From Rhyacophila brunnea (taxonomy: Eukaryota; Arthropoda; Insecta; Trichoptera; Rhyacophilidae), in NCBI GenBank assembly GCA_022495005.1, contig JAGYXB010001797.1, positions 1 to 64,000 on the forward strand: DNA of 64,000 nt, read 5' to 3'. Shown piece after piece: positions 12,325 through 23,605 of the stretch. Each line of letters starts with the position of its first letter. The stretch's first letter is position 1. A program made the position numbers and the translations under genes. Below the pieces are notes generated by a model. That model had not been told where the DNA came from. It saw nothing but the letters and a program-made list of their open reading frames with translations, and searched no databases.

Positions 12325-12742
12325 GTCGAACAGAATAGATAAAATAATGACGCGATAAATTATTTTTGCAGGAAATGTACTAAATTAAAATAACGACATT
12401 TAAATTGGCGAACAATAAACACTTATATTAATTTGTTTGACTCTAAACATGCGTTCACTTTAGCACTACATTCCGGTTAGTGTGAAACCAAATGAATATA
12501 ATGTCTACTCACTTTGAACTTGGTAAATGATACCTACATAAGTATGTAAGTAAAGAAACGGTTGTACCAACTGCCTGTATATAAAATAACAGGTATTACA
12601 TATTGTCAATATGTTAATTATCTACACATTTTCCAAGGACGTAGAGGCATGTTTGATTGAAAAGTTCCCGGTGTAATTCACAAAAAATATCAACTCGGAA
12701 AATTAAACGCAAATGAATAGCCACACAAAGGTAAGAGTAAAT
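12325..12742. other. Region upstream of the transporter start
   Basis: Upstream of the ATG on the minus strand. It should hold the 5' UTR and perhaps the promoter, but no TATA box, initiator or 5' UTR intron can be defined by eye. A small hairpin, CCTGTATATAAAATAACAGG, lies near 12573. Confidence 0.4.
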
Positions 12743-13268
12743 AGTGCGTTTCCTGAGAGTTTCCGAACCGAAAAGGGAGTTCGTCAGGGATGTGTTTTAT
12801 CTCACCAGTTACTCAATATATTATGGAGAGCATATAATGCGAAGAGCCCTAGATCATTGGCAAGGCGGAATAACAATTAGTGGCCAGAAAATAAACAACT
12901 TAAGATTCGCAGATGATACCACACTAATCGCTGCTGATGAGAGAGAGCTCACAGAGCTGCTACACCGGGTATAGGAAGAGAGTCGCAAATACGGCCTCCT
13001 TATTAATAGGAATAAGACCAAGTTAATGGTTGTTGATCGGGCCAACCTTCTACCAACACCAAGTACAACTCCAAAATCTCGAAACAGTCGACGAGTTTGT
13101 ATATCTTGGATCGACCATCAGTGGAAAGGGCAGATGCGAATCGGAAATAAGAAGGCGCACACAGATTGCAAAAAATGCGATGACACGCCTTACCACTATA
13201 TGAAAGGATCGGGGAATTTCGATTGCCACAAAAATGATGCTTGTGCAAACATTAGTGTTCTCGATATT
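12743..13268 (+). pseudogene. Non-LTR reverse transcriptase remnant
   Basis: Broken RT with VRQGCVLS near 12785, ITISGQKINNLRFADDTTLI near 12868 (FADD catalytic box) and KYGLLINRNKTKLMVVDR near 12985. The frames shift at least three times. It continues into a VYLGSTISG-like block near 13100 and stops near 13268, where a two-unit tandem repeat begins. Too decayed to assign to a clade. Confidence 0.75.
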
Positions 13269-13289
13269 TATTATATATTAGTAATATAA

Positions 13290-13590
13290 CAATAAACATG
13301 ACATTAAATGGCCGCATGTTGGATTTTCATGACAAATTATATTTCGTTCGGCACGCGTCATTTGCACAATCCGCGCATCGCCTAGCCACGATCATTTTTA
13401 GACGATGCCTCTTAAAAAAGAAAACATGTCAATGAACGTACTATTTATTATTAGTAATAAATCAATAAACATAACATTAAATGGATGCATGTTGAATTTT
13501 TATGACAAATTATAGTTCGTTCGACACGCGTCATTTGCACAATCCGCGCATCGCCTAGCCACGGTCTTTTTACACCATGCCTCAACTGAA
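13290..13590. repeat. Two tandem units (about 176 bp) of a dispersed repeat
   Basis: Units near 13293 and 13468 both carry AACATAACATTAAATGG, GTCATTTGCACAATCCGCGC and an ending ATGCCTC. A third, diverged copy lies at 14942-15115, about 1.4 kb away. No coding sense. GC-rich cores in an AT-rich setting. Confidence 0.65.
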
Positions 13591-13647
13591 GTAATTGCTC
13601 TACAATCCTATGTGTGTCTGGGCCGTCTCACCAAGACGTTTCGTATC

Positions 13648-13835
13648 ACATTTTTGTATTTATGAGAAATGGATATTAGTTACTAACCATTTCAACCACT
13701 CCCAAGTTCCATATTCTGCGTCCAAATACACATTGAAAAACAACATGTGAATTTTTGCGATACCCGGGATTCGAACCCGGCGTTACACGGAACCGTTACC
13801 GGAACACGACTCGTGGCCACTCGGCCATCATGGTC
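13648..13835 (-). mobile_element. tRNA-derived SINE-2
   Basis: On the minus strand a tRNA-like head reads GATGGCCGAGTGGCC (A box) and CCGGGTTCGAATCCCGG (B box and T arm), followed by a body running to about 13648. The acceptor arms do not pair (GACCATG against TATCGCA), so this is a SINE, not a tRNA gene. A body fragment of the same family is at 47134-47235. Confidence 0.7.
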
Positions 13836-14213
13836 TAAATAGCTTATCATTCATAAATGCATAGGTACCTAGGAGAAAATATAATCAAAATCAAATAAAA
13901 AATAATTTTACCTTTTTACGTTGATCTAATTAAAATTCTCTCCTTCCTTGGGATATTAAAAGGTAAAACACGGCTTCTAAAACGTTGAGTCCAAATTAAT
14001 TATCAGATAAATATTAATATGACAATAAATTTAAATGTTTCCTTTCATGAAATAATAAAATAAATTCAGACCGAAAAATTTTAGGTTTTTATTATAATAA
14101 CTATAACCTAAGATTTAATCGCTAAAAGTCGTTTTCTTTAACTATACGATTTATAAAAGGTTTTCTTCAACATCTTTGACCTCACTTCTCTTAACTTTTC
14201 GGTGTTTCTACCC

Positions 14214-14575
14214 CAGGGCCCCCACAGGGGGGCTGACAGGTCTCTAGCCTGGAGGCACGGGAATAGGAGGGCCTGGCGTGGCGGCTCGACCAGCTAAGTG
14301 AGATTAACACACATCACAAATTTACTCTAATACTAAAAAAGTCGCATGCGGCGCTACTTTACTTCAAGGCTATTGAATATTTAAAATATGTGGTTGTGCA
14401 TTACAATTTGATGTGATACCTATAATGATTTATATACCTACTTAAATGATAATTTCCTTGTAGAATTTGGGAAACACTACTGTAGACCATTACACTGCTC
14501 TTAACCTTAGCGATAGTTAGGTGGGCCCACCAAAGATCCTGGACTGGGGGTCCACTTCAAAATGTGGGGGCCATG
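14214..14575. mobile_element. MITE family A, copy 4, exact TSD
   Basis: Ends CAGGGCCCCCACAGG and GTGGGGGCCATG, flanked by the exact 8-bp duplication ttctaccc (14206-14213 and 14576-14583). The left end CAG and the 8-bp TSD strengthen the hAT assignment of the whole family. Confidence 0.85.
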
Positions 14576-14941
14576 TTCTACCCTCTAAGTAGGATTAGGC
14601 TGAGTATGAATAAATAACACACTGTCGAGCGATCACTTCGTCAGAATGTATGAAGATCTTAAAAAACATGCGTATTTTTACTTAGAACAAAAAAACAATC
14701 ATAGGGTCTCCATACATGTCAGCCCAGTACATCCACGTACCGAAAACCGCCACTGCCCGTTAAGAGCGTACATAATTAACGGCAAATAATTTTCAACACT
14801 ATGTGGAACGAAATTTCGGCCGCGTTGAGGCGCGTTCGGAGAGGAATAGTCGACCTGTTCGCACGTCAATTTCTTTTGTGTTGGAGTCGTCTGTATATAT
14901 TCTTAAATCGTGTAAAGATGACTTAAAAACGTTCCGCATGT

Positions 14942-15115
14942 ACTTGAAAAAGAAAACATTTCAATGAATATGCCTACTATTACTATTACGAATATAATAA
15001 TAAACATAACGTTTATGACAAATTATATTTCGTTCGGTTCGCGTCATTTGCACCCGCGACCCGCAATCCGCGCATCGCCCAGTCACGATCTTTTTAGACC
15101 ATGCCTCAGCTGAGG
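14942..15115. repeat. Third copy of the 13.3-kb dispersed repeat
   Basis: Shares GAAAACAT, AATAAACATAACGTT, GACAAATTATATTTCGTTCG and AATCCGCGCATCGCC with the tandem units at 13290-13590, with an internal deletion and a small insertion. Confidence 0.6.
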
Positions 15116-15349
15116 TATAGCCTTAACGACAATATAATAAATTGTAGCGCAACACAGTTTGGGTAAACTGTAATGAAACCTGTCAAATGCAGGCGGTTGG
15201 AGTATAAGATTTCATTTTTAAACTCGTTTCCAGCCACTGACGATAATATATCTAACTATAATCCGATACCTATAATATGAAAATGTAAGTATATAATTTG
15301 TCAGGTAGGTACTTACAGGTCAGCAAGGAAACATTTCCTGAAGTTTCTG

Positions 15350-15806
15350 CTAACAAGTTCTATATACTAGGATTCTATACGGAGTCGAGTCGTGGACCCT
15401 GAAGGCAAGAGAACGGAAGGCAATTGATGTCTTTGAGATGTGGTGTTGGCGCCGAATGCTTCGCATTACTTGGACAGAGCACAGGACGAACCGGTCAACC
15501 ATCCAGAGACTGAAGTTAAAGGAACGACTATCGACGATATGTCTGAGAAGAATTCTGAAGTTTTTTGGACGTATTGTCAGGCGCGGACCGGACAACCTGG
15601 AGAGACTGGTAGTTTTGGATAGCCTCGAGGGAAGGGGAAGCAGAGGAAGAGCGTCTGCGCGATGGAGCGACCAAGTGAAAGAGCTGACTGGGGGCACCAT
15701 CCATTCTGCCCTGAGAGAAGCGGAAGATCGAGAAGGATGGAAAGTCTTGGTCGCTCAAAGGATGGCGAAATTTAAATGTGGTCACGATCCTCAGCCATGA
15801 GTGCAC
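15350..15806 (+). pseudogene. 3' end of a non-LTR retrotransposon (RT C-terminal region)
   Basis: The frame ending at a stop near 15800 reads MWCWRRMLRITWTEHRTNRS, then LRRILKFFGRIVRRGPDNLE and GRASARWSDQVKEL. This is the C-terminal part found after the RT domain in many insect non-LTR elements. The 5' part, including the catalytic palm, is missing. A shorter copy of the same 3' end, with TSD, is at 36892-37121. Confidence 0.8.
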
Positions 15807-16022
15807 GACCAAGAAGAGAAGAGATACTAGGAATTCCGTTTCTGTCCATGTCCACTCGTTGGGTGGGGCGTATGGACGATGTGATGCAGCCAGTGACGTC
15901 CCGTGGGGCTAGGCAGATTGAGCGTCGCTTGGGGGGCGGCAGTTTCCCGAAGGGCGCCAAATCGAGGAGAATCATTAGGCATATAGAAATAGCTACCTCG
16001 ACTTAGTAATAACGGAAATATC

Positions 16023-16201
16023 GGTACTGTTCGGTTATCAGGAATACAGCGGAAAACACATTTTGAAAATACCTGATATACTGGATTATTTGTTAGTTTG
16101 GGTTAGGTTAGGTTTGGTTAGGTTAACCTAACAAATAATCCAGTTTATCGGCTATTTTCAAAATGTGTTTTCCACTGTATTCCTGATAACCGAACAGTAC
16201 C
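16023..16201. mobile_element. Foldback MITE, family C, copy 1, exact 8-bp TSD
   Basis: 179 bp. The ends are GGTACTGTTCGGTTATCAGG and its complement, inverted over about 80 bp per arm. gaaatatc is duplicated on both sides (16015-16022, 16202-16209). The loop holds a GGTTAGGTTAGGTTTGG run. Copy 2 is at 27233-27421. Confidence 0.85.
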
Positions 16202-16209
16202 GAAATATC

Positions 16210-17668
16210 TTTCCATTAAAAAATCAGCTGACTGGTTGGAAACAAAATGTATAAATTACTATAAAAGGCTCAACGGGCATTGTAATTATTTTGTCAGGTT
16301 CGCGAAGTCTAGTTTACTTCCGGTTTCCTTGGTTATCAGTAATGCCCTGTGCAGATTTGCAAATTACATTTGAATTATAGGTAGGTAGAGTATACGTTTT
16401 ATAACACTTTTTACTACACTGATACACCTATTTTGCCTGATTACCTCGCATAAAATTAGTTCAATAAATAATATTGCATAAAATTAATATACTTATGTAC
16501 TAATAAATAAATACTTAATATATGTAAAAAATATGTTTTTAGAATATTATATTACATCATTTTCATCCTAGAGCCGGAGTGCAAAGTTATTAAGCATATT
16601 ATACTCTACATACTTACCTAATTTAAAATGTATCCAACTATTTTTGCCATTCACTCGCGAGTTTTGGAAGTTGACAGATGTATTTTTAAATGTATCTGAA
16701 ATCATGGACACTCAATATTGTCTATTGAACCAGAGGTGGCATTTAAATTAGATTTAGTGGTATATTATATTATATTGTTAGTAATGTATCCATACAACAC
16801 ATTTCTTTGATATTGGTGTCTTGAAAGGATGATAAAAAATATGATATAAAAATATGGGGCGGGATTTTGTCTTGGGACGTCACTGGATGCAGCTCCAAGA
16901 ATTCCTGTTGCTGTGCGTCTTCATGTCACCGTGCTGGAGCTCTGCCGTATCGTATTTAGGGGTCGTCCGCGACGCTGAAATCCGGATGACTCGATGAAAG
17001 GGCATCCATAGCGTGTAGTTGAGTTAGATCCAACGTCTCTACGTTAGACCTGATTAGAAGCATGCACGTTTCGTTTTTACCGCATATGTACCCATTATCT
17101 ATCTTTTCCAAATTTAAAGTGGCGCATAGGATGACTCCAGACCATTGCACTTTTCAGTTCTTAACCAGCAGACAGAATTAATTTTTCAGGATCACTTAAA
17201 AAGGCACACTGATTACTAAACTTGATATAACACATGTATTATTCATTCAATTCAAATAAATCGTTTAAATATTTAAAGGTAAGTACTGAATTTTTCGATC
17301 AAGTATTTACCTATTTACATTTAAGTTAACTTTTTGTATAAGTGGAATGAAAAAAACATGTCAAATATAGTTTTTTGAGTTTTTTTAGCCTTTTTTATAC
17401 AAAATGACATAGATAAAAAGTCCATGATAGAAGGAAGATATACTAAAACTGGAGCTAAATATAATACTCTTCAAGATATTTAGAAGATGGAGGGCCATTT
17501 TATGTTTTTTACTGTCTCAAACACCTCATACCTAAAGAACTGATCATTATTTTAACAAATTTAAATAAAAATAGATTTTATAAATCAACCATTTACTTAT
17601 ATAATCTTATAATATATTGGACTGTATATAACTAACATTATAAAATGATAGCTACATCTTTTATTAAC
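16210..17668. other. No gene recognised
   Basis: AT-rich intergenic sequence. A short open stretch at 16956-17150 (minus) has no similarity that can be recognised. No tRNA, repeat end or splice-bounded exon was found. Confidence 0.4.
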
Positions 17669-18985
17669 GGCCCACGTGCTCGTCGTAGGTCAAAATTGAG
17701 TTTTTTTTGTATTTTCAAACCATGATCCTGGACACTCCTTAAACGTTGTAGATAATCTATTTATATAATTTTGAAGCCTTATTATCCTTTATAGTTATTT
17801 TAAACATTTGATGACTGCATAAAGTATTTTTGTTACATAAAATAGTATTCTTTTAAACCTCTCGCTCTAATGTTTAAGAATATAGTCATATTTCGGTACA
17901 TAACTGTGCAGTGGTGTTAAGATTTTTTACATTTATTAATTTTTAAACGCATTTATGAAACCATTAGTATAATTAATTACGAGATAATTTTTGTAAAATA
18001 TGCACGATAAAAAATTATATTGGTAATCTCTGTGATCCCAAATTTGACAAGAATTAGGCATTTTATTATTCAAAAAATCGGCAAGATTAACACATTTTAA
18101 GATAATTCTAAAGATATTTATTATAAGTTATGTCTTTGACCATTCAAGTGTGATAAACATCTTATGAATAATGATTGCTTTATAATAATTAATGACCTAA
18201 GAATAAGGTAGTGTTTTTTTGAAATACGCCATTTCTTTTGTCATTCCCCAGTGGTTAAGCTACAACATACGGCCGTAGCCATAAATTGACAAACTATAAT
18301 TAAAGTAGGGAGTAAAATTATGTTAACGCGCGTGTTTGAACATGTATCTAACCGAATTTTTTTTTATTTTTTTTTAAGCGGTACATGTTCAAACACGCGA
18401 GTTAATATCATTTTACTCCCTACTTTAATTATAGTTTGTCAATTTATGGCTATGGCCGTATGTTGTAGCTTAACCACTGGGGAATGACAAAAGAAATGGC
18501 GTATTTCAAAACACTACCTAATTCTTAGGTCAATAATTATTATAAAGCAATCATTATTCGTAGGATGTTTATCACACTTGAATGGTCAAAGACATAGCTT
18601 ATAATTAGTATCTTTAGAATTATCTTCAAATGTGTTAATCTTGCCCATTTTTTGAATAATAAAATGCCTAATTCTTGTCAAATTTGGGATCACAGAGATT
18701 ATCAATATATTTTTTATCGTGAATATTTTACAAAAATTATCTCGTAATAAATTATACTAATGGTTTTATAAATGCGTTTAAAAATTAATAAATGTAAAAA
18801 TCTTAACACCACTGCACAGTTATGTACCGAAATATGACTATATTCTAAAACATTAAAGCGAGAGGTTTAAAAGAATACTATTTTATGTAACAAAAATACT
18901 TTATGCAGTCATCAAATGTTTAAAATAACTATAAAGGATAATAAGGCTTCAAAATTATATTATTATTATTATTATTAAACTGGCG

Positions 18986-21705
18986 CTAGGGGCCGTTCAG
19001 GTCCATGGCCGACTGCACAACGTTTTTCCAGGCATCTCTGTCCAGCGCTCTCTCTTCCCAGTTGACTATCCCCAGCCTTTCGGGTCTAGGACGATTTGGC
19101 ACCGCGAACTGGCCTCCGCCGATTGGCCTCCGGTAATTGGCCGCCGGTACAATCGGACGCCGGCCCAATTGGACGCCGACCCAATTCGACACCGACCCAA
19201 TTGGCCTCCGGGAGGATTGGGCGCCGCACAGTTGAATTAAATGCGCAAAGGAATACACGTACGTAACGATTTGTTGGAGTAAGTAAGCAAGTCAGTTTAA
19301 TATGCTTCTATCTTCTCAGTAGTTGTACCTTATACATTTCGCACTTGACACATTTTTAATAGGCCGAAATCCCGAAAGCCGAAATCCCGAAAGCCGAAAT
19401 CCCGAATACCGAAATCCCGAACGCTGAAATCCCAAATGGCCGGAATCCCGAAGGCCGAAATCCCGAAAAATAAAAATAATACAAACATCAATAATTGCGC
19501 AATTTTTGCAAGAGACACAAACACCCATTTTTTGTGGAAATATAAAAAAAAATGTAAAATACAAACATCAATAATTGCGCAATCGCGAATTGCGCAATTT
19601 TTTTAAGAGACACAAAATCTATTCGTTCTATAAAATGATCTCTCCTGAAAAAAAAATGCGCAATCGGAAAACCCATTTTCCGCAAAAATGAGATTTGTCT
19701 CTCTTACAAAAATTGCGCGCGCGATTGCGCAATTATTGATGTGTGTGTATTTTACATTTTTTTTTTATTTCCACAAAAAATGGGTTTTTGTCTTTCTTGC
19801 AAAAATTGCGCAATTATTGATGTTTGTATTTTTTTATTTTTCGGGATTTCGGCCATTCGGGATTTCAGCATTCGGGATTTCGTCCTTCGGGATTTCGTCC
19901 AGCACCCAGTACCTAAGTAGTTTATCAATCAAACTACTGAAACATTTATACTTAGCAGATAACTTACTTAATATTTTGTTTTTAATTTCATACTATCTTA
20001 AAATACGCATTTATGCATAATAATATACATGTTTAAGCTTTATTATAATATTTAGTCGATAAAACGCTGAAATATAATGTAATTTTTATTCTAACATCTA
20101 ACATTATTTTTAATATTTATTGTAAATATAAATAAGTACCCATGTATAGACAATAAATTAATTGATTATGCACATCTTTAAGTTTTAACGAGGGAAGAAT
20201 TATTTTCTTTTAATAAACATCATAAGGCATAATAATTATTCTCAATCTATATTAAAAATGTGTCAAGCGCAAAATGTATAAAGTACAACTACTGAGAAGA
20301 TAGAAGCATATTAAACTGACTTGCTTATTTACTCCAACAAATCGTAACGTACGTCTATTCCTTTGCGCATTTAATTCAACTATGCGGCGTCCAATCCTCC
20401 CGGAGGCCAATTGGGTCGGCGTCGAATTGGGTCGGCGTCCAATTGGGCCGGCGTCCGATTGTACCGGCGGCCAATTACCGGAGGCCAATCGGCGAAGGCC
20501 AGTTTGCGGTGTCAAATCGTCCCATTCCCCAGCCTTTCCGCATCCCTTTGAATGTTGTCCGCCCATCTCCGTCGAGGGCGGCCAAGAGGTCGAGTGCCAG
20601 CTGGTGTGCCTTTGTAAATCCTATAGAGAGTTCTAGATCGTTCAGATCGTACAACGTGGCCAGCCCATCTGAGCCTTCTTGACCTCAGAATATTAGTGAT
20701 TCTAGGTTGGTATCGGTCGAAGAGCTCAGCATTTGTGCGGATGCGCCACCTGTAGTTCTCATTGACGGGTCCAAGTATTCTCCGGAGGATTCTGTTTTCA
20801 AACACTTGGAGCGCCTTTTCTTGTTTTTCTGTTAAGCCCCACGTTTCACATCCATACATGACGATTGGCTTGATGACCACGTTATACACCCGGAATTTCG
20901 TTTTGATGGACAGCATTTTGGACCTGAACAGACGACTCAGCGCGAAGTACGCTGCATTTCCACTTCTCAGTCGGTCAGAGAGCTCTAGGGACATTTCATT
21001 TTTAGAGGTAATGTTGGAGCCCAAGTACTTGAAGAGAGAGGTTCTCTCGAACAAGGAGTTTCTTATTTCAATGTTTCCAGAGGGTTCAATGCCTCTTGTC
21101 ATTTTCAAATACTTGGTCTTTCCCACATTTACTCGTAGGTTCAACCTTTTCGCTGTGTCCTCCAAAGGAGTGAAAATATCTCTGACTTCTTCTTCAGATT
21201 CTCCGAGCACCACCAAATCATCTGCGTAGCCCAATATTTTATGGGACCCATTCAGGGTAACTCCACCTTCTGCTTTCAGAGCTTCTCTAACGGCTTTCTC
21301 TAAAGCTAAGTTGAACAGCATTGGTGATAAGGAGTCGCCTTGTTTTAGTCCTGCTGTCACCTTAAAAGATTCTGATAAACTACCTTGCATATGAATTCTA
21401 CTTCTGGATCCGTCCATGCATACTTTTATTATATTTATAAGTTTTGACGGTATTTCAAATTCTTTCAATATATTCCAGAGAGCTTCTCTATCAATAGAGT
21501 CATATGCGGTTTTAAAATCTACAAAGAGACAGTGTACATCTTGGGCGTATTCCATTTCTTTTCAAAGATTTGGCGCAGTGTAAAGATTTGATCGGTAGTA
21601 CTGCGGTTTCGTCTAAAGCCGCATTGGTAGTCACCAAGAATGTTTTCGGCATATGGTAGAATTCTTTCGAGAATAATGTTCGACAGAACTTTGTATGCAG
21701 TAAGG
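18986..21705 (-). pseudogene. Reverse transcriptase of the truncated non-LTR element, interrupted
   Basis: The main frame 21555 to about 20539 shows FVDFKTAYDSIDREALWNIL, GLKQGDSLSPMLFNLALE, the catalytic box LGYADDLVVLGE, KYLGSNITSK, and the C-terminal RRLRWAGHVVRSERSRTLY and GRPRRRWADNIQRDAERLG. A further RT piece upstream (to 21705) lies in another frame, a frameshift. The last codons resume at 19072 after the nested element and run VNWEERALDRDAWKNVVQSA to a stop at 18986. The insertion is in frame with its own duplicated target, so the breakpoint in the protein is exact. Confidence 0.85.
19082..20529. mobile_element. Mutator-like foldback with iterated GC-rich arms and 9-bp TSD
   Basis: 1448 bp. 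TIRs start GGGTCTAGGACGATTTG and GGGGAATGGGACGATTTG-like (from GGG at the right end), with arms of about 280 bp. The outer 130 bp of each arm is a run of about eight 15-16 bp units like AATTGGACGCCGACCC. A second, inner inverted pair consists of GCCGAAATCCCGA units (19359-19470 plus; 19840-19905 inverted) and GCGCAATT-rich blocks. The 9-bp duplication cagcctttc (19073-19081, 20530-20538), the GGG ends and long TIRs suggest MULE. No transposase inside; non-autonomous. Confidence 0.75.
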
Positions 21706-21840
21706 AGTGTCCAGTATCATGGTTTGAAAATACAACAAAAACTCAATTTTGACCTTCGACGAGCATGTCCCCCCAACTTTTGAAATAATCAAAATTTGAT
21801 TTAAATTGTTTGATTTTTATCATGTCCTGCATTCTTTAAC

Positions 21841-21863
21841 ACCGGCGCCAGATTGGCGCCGGT
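21841..21863. repeat. Small perfect GC-rich hairpin
   Basis: ACCGGCGCCA, a 3-nt loop and TGGCGCCGGT form a 10-bp perfect stem. The sequence echoes the CGCCGG units of the 19082-20529 element and may be a stray end of that family. Confidence 0.5.
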
Positions 21864-22359
21864 AGAAGGTCTTTTCTCATCGAGAATTGACAGTAATTAA
21901 CTATATCAAAGCAGGAATCACGCACATTCTAGTGCACGACAACCAAGGTCTGCCCCTGGGATACTCTCAGAACAATTTTGAAGGGCGCCTAATGTTCGTT
22001 TCGATATGGTATATGTACCTATACATAATGGGTGTCGTAAGATACCTACCACGACTCGCTTGGCGCGTTAACCGAGTAGGTACAACGATTAGTTAGTATT
22101 GATTGGATACCTACACGTATATTATCTATGACACCTACTCCGCAATAAGCTGAATCACGCTTCTCCTAATAACGAGATCTCTCTGCCAATTTAAATCTCC
22201 TGTGATATGTAGGTACTTAAACGTATTTTAGGTGAAAAGTAACGTTTTTTTATCAATACCTGCGCATCTATTCTTTACACACGACTGTTATTGGCCGCTA
22301 TCGGCAATTATCGATGGTAGTTTTTCAATTCAATTTCAATTTTTGTATCGGAGTATTTT

Positions 22360-22529
22360 ATTATTATTATTATTAACCATGTCCTTGCTTTTTCGTACAA
22401 GTAATTTTAAGCAATCACAAACACCCAGGCTTTGAGAAAATCACGCAAAAATTGTGTCCTCACCGGAATCGAACCCAGAACTCTCGGGTGGAAGGCATGC
22501 GCCTTACGCATTGTACCACGAGAGCCGCC
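22360..22529 (-). mobile_element. SINE-1, minus-strand copy
   Basis: Head GGCGGCTCTCGTGGTACAAT, B box GGGTTCGATTCCGGTG, body containing AGCCTGGGTGTTTGTGATTG and a (TAA)n tail. It matches the 44786 copy over most of its length. Confidence 0.8.
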
Positions 22530-23094
22530 TGCATCGAACTATTAAGACTTCTTATTGTAACAATTACAATAATTTAATAATTGTAATAATTGTTACAATA
22601 AGTGCAATGTTTTAACAGCACCTCTCTTGGCTGTGCTAAATTTTAGAGTGAAATAGACGGCTAACTTATTGTAACAATTATAATACTTCGATACAAACAT
22701 ATGAAAAACTGTCCTCGATATAGCAGTCTTATGTATAGAATAGATGCGTTCAGTGGCGCACCCAGGGAGGGGGGGGTGGGGGCAAGGGGCCCTGGCCCCT
22801 CCAAACATGAAAATTATCGGAATGATTTTAAACATTTTTAATTTTTTTGATTTGATTTGATTTTAAACAGTTGAAAGCCAATAAAGTATCCCTTTCGCTT
22901 AGACAAATAAAAACAGGGCAAAAAAATGATTTGTAATTCTCCAGCACCCTTTTTAGAAAAATATTCGATTAGATTAGATTTTAATTTCGAACACAAAAAT
23001 TTCGAAACACTAATGTCGGGTTTGTATGGTCGGTATTGATATGGAACTGTCAAAAAATTCTCGGTGTCCACCCGAATTCCGGAGTGGTGTAGGT

Positions 23095-23605
23095 CATGGC
23101 TGGGGAGGGCTGACAGGACTCTAGCCTGGGGGGCTGGACTGTCGGGGGCCCGGCGTGTCAGGTTGACCAGATAAGTGAGATAAACACACATCATAAATTA
23201 GCTTTAACAGTAAAAAAAAAATACTTCGTGACCATGAACATTTTAAATTATATAATTGTGCAATTTATTTTCAGATTATTATGTGTATTATACTCGACAG
23301 CTCCATTATCAAAGTAGATGTATTAAAAATCGCTAAATAAAACTGTATAAGTACCCTTAATTTGAACTAAAACACAATTTCAAAAACGTTAATGTAGTGT
23401 TTCACACTGCCTTTAGAGCCCATACGCACTTGCGGCAGGCCGCATCGCGGCTAGCCGCAGCGGCCTGTCGCATATCGTTTTTTGTATGCCGGCTAGCCGC
23501 GATGCGGCCTGCCGCAAGTGCGTATGGGCACTTAATCTTAGCGGTAGGTAGGGGGCCCGCTAAATATCCTAGCCTGACGGCCTGTTTCAGGATGCGGGGA
23601 CCATG
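23095..23605. mobile_element. MITE family A, copy 5, nested
   Basis: Ends CATGGCTGGGGAGGG and GCGGGGACCATG, flanks gtgtaggt and gtgaaggt (7 of 8 match). It is longer than its relatives because of the 116-bp palindrome inside. Confidence 0.8.
23416..23531. mobile_element. PIF/Harbinger-like palindromic MITE with TTA TSD
   Basis: 116 bp. Arms start GAGCCCATACGCACTTGCGG and G(T)GCCCATACGCACTTGCGG and are complementary over about 45 bp. TTA lies on both sides (23413-23415, 23532-23534). Very GC-rich against an AT-rich background, like the 6851-7026 element. Confidence 0.8.

Larger units (their letters stand above)
18962..21706 (-). mobile_element. 5'-truncated non-LTR retrotransposon with (TAA)n tail
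   Basis: Minus-strand insertion into the right arm of the giant foldback. The 3' end at the left is a (TAA)n tail (18962-18977). The 5' end is cut inside the RT domain near 21706. It is interrupted at 19082-20529 by a foldback element. The host arm continues on both sides, which fixes the insert limits to within a few bases. Confidence 0.85.
17669..21774. mobile_element. Giant foldback element with about 678-bp arms, split by a nested insertion
   Basis: Left arm 17669-18346, 35-bp loop, right arm 18382 to about 18961, then the rest of the right arm at 21707-21774. Both outer ends read ACRTGCTCGTCG followed by AGGTCAAAATTGAG. Arms differ by scattered substitutions only. About 22 bp of the right arm were lost where the retrotransposon 18962-21706 entered. 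Class is unknown; no transposase and no clear TSD were seen. Transcription through it would give a very long double-stranded hairpin before the insertion. Confidence 0.8.

Noticed and set aside
13755..13835. tRNA gene on the minus strand
   Set aside because: The T arm and B box are excellent, but the 7-bp acceptor strands do not pair and a SINE body follows that recurs at 47.1 kb.
15776..16006. ORF of 76 residues after the RT C-terminus
   Set aside because: No motif, overlaps the retrotransposon 3' end, and has no splice or start context.
19316..20020. ORFs with FGISAFGI-type repeats
   Set aside because: They are translations of the 14-bp ladders in the foldback element, open on both strands by repetition.
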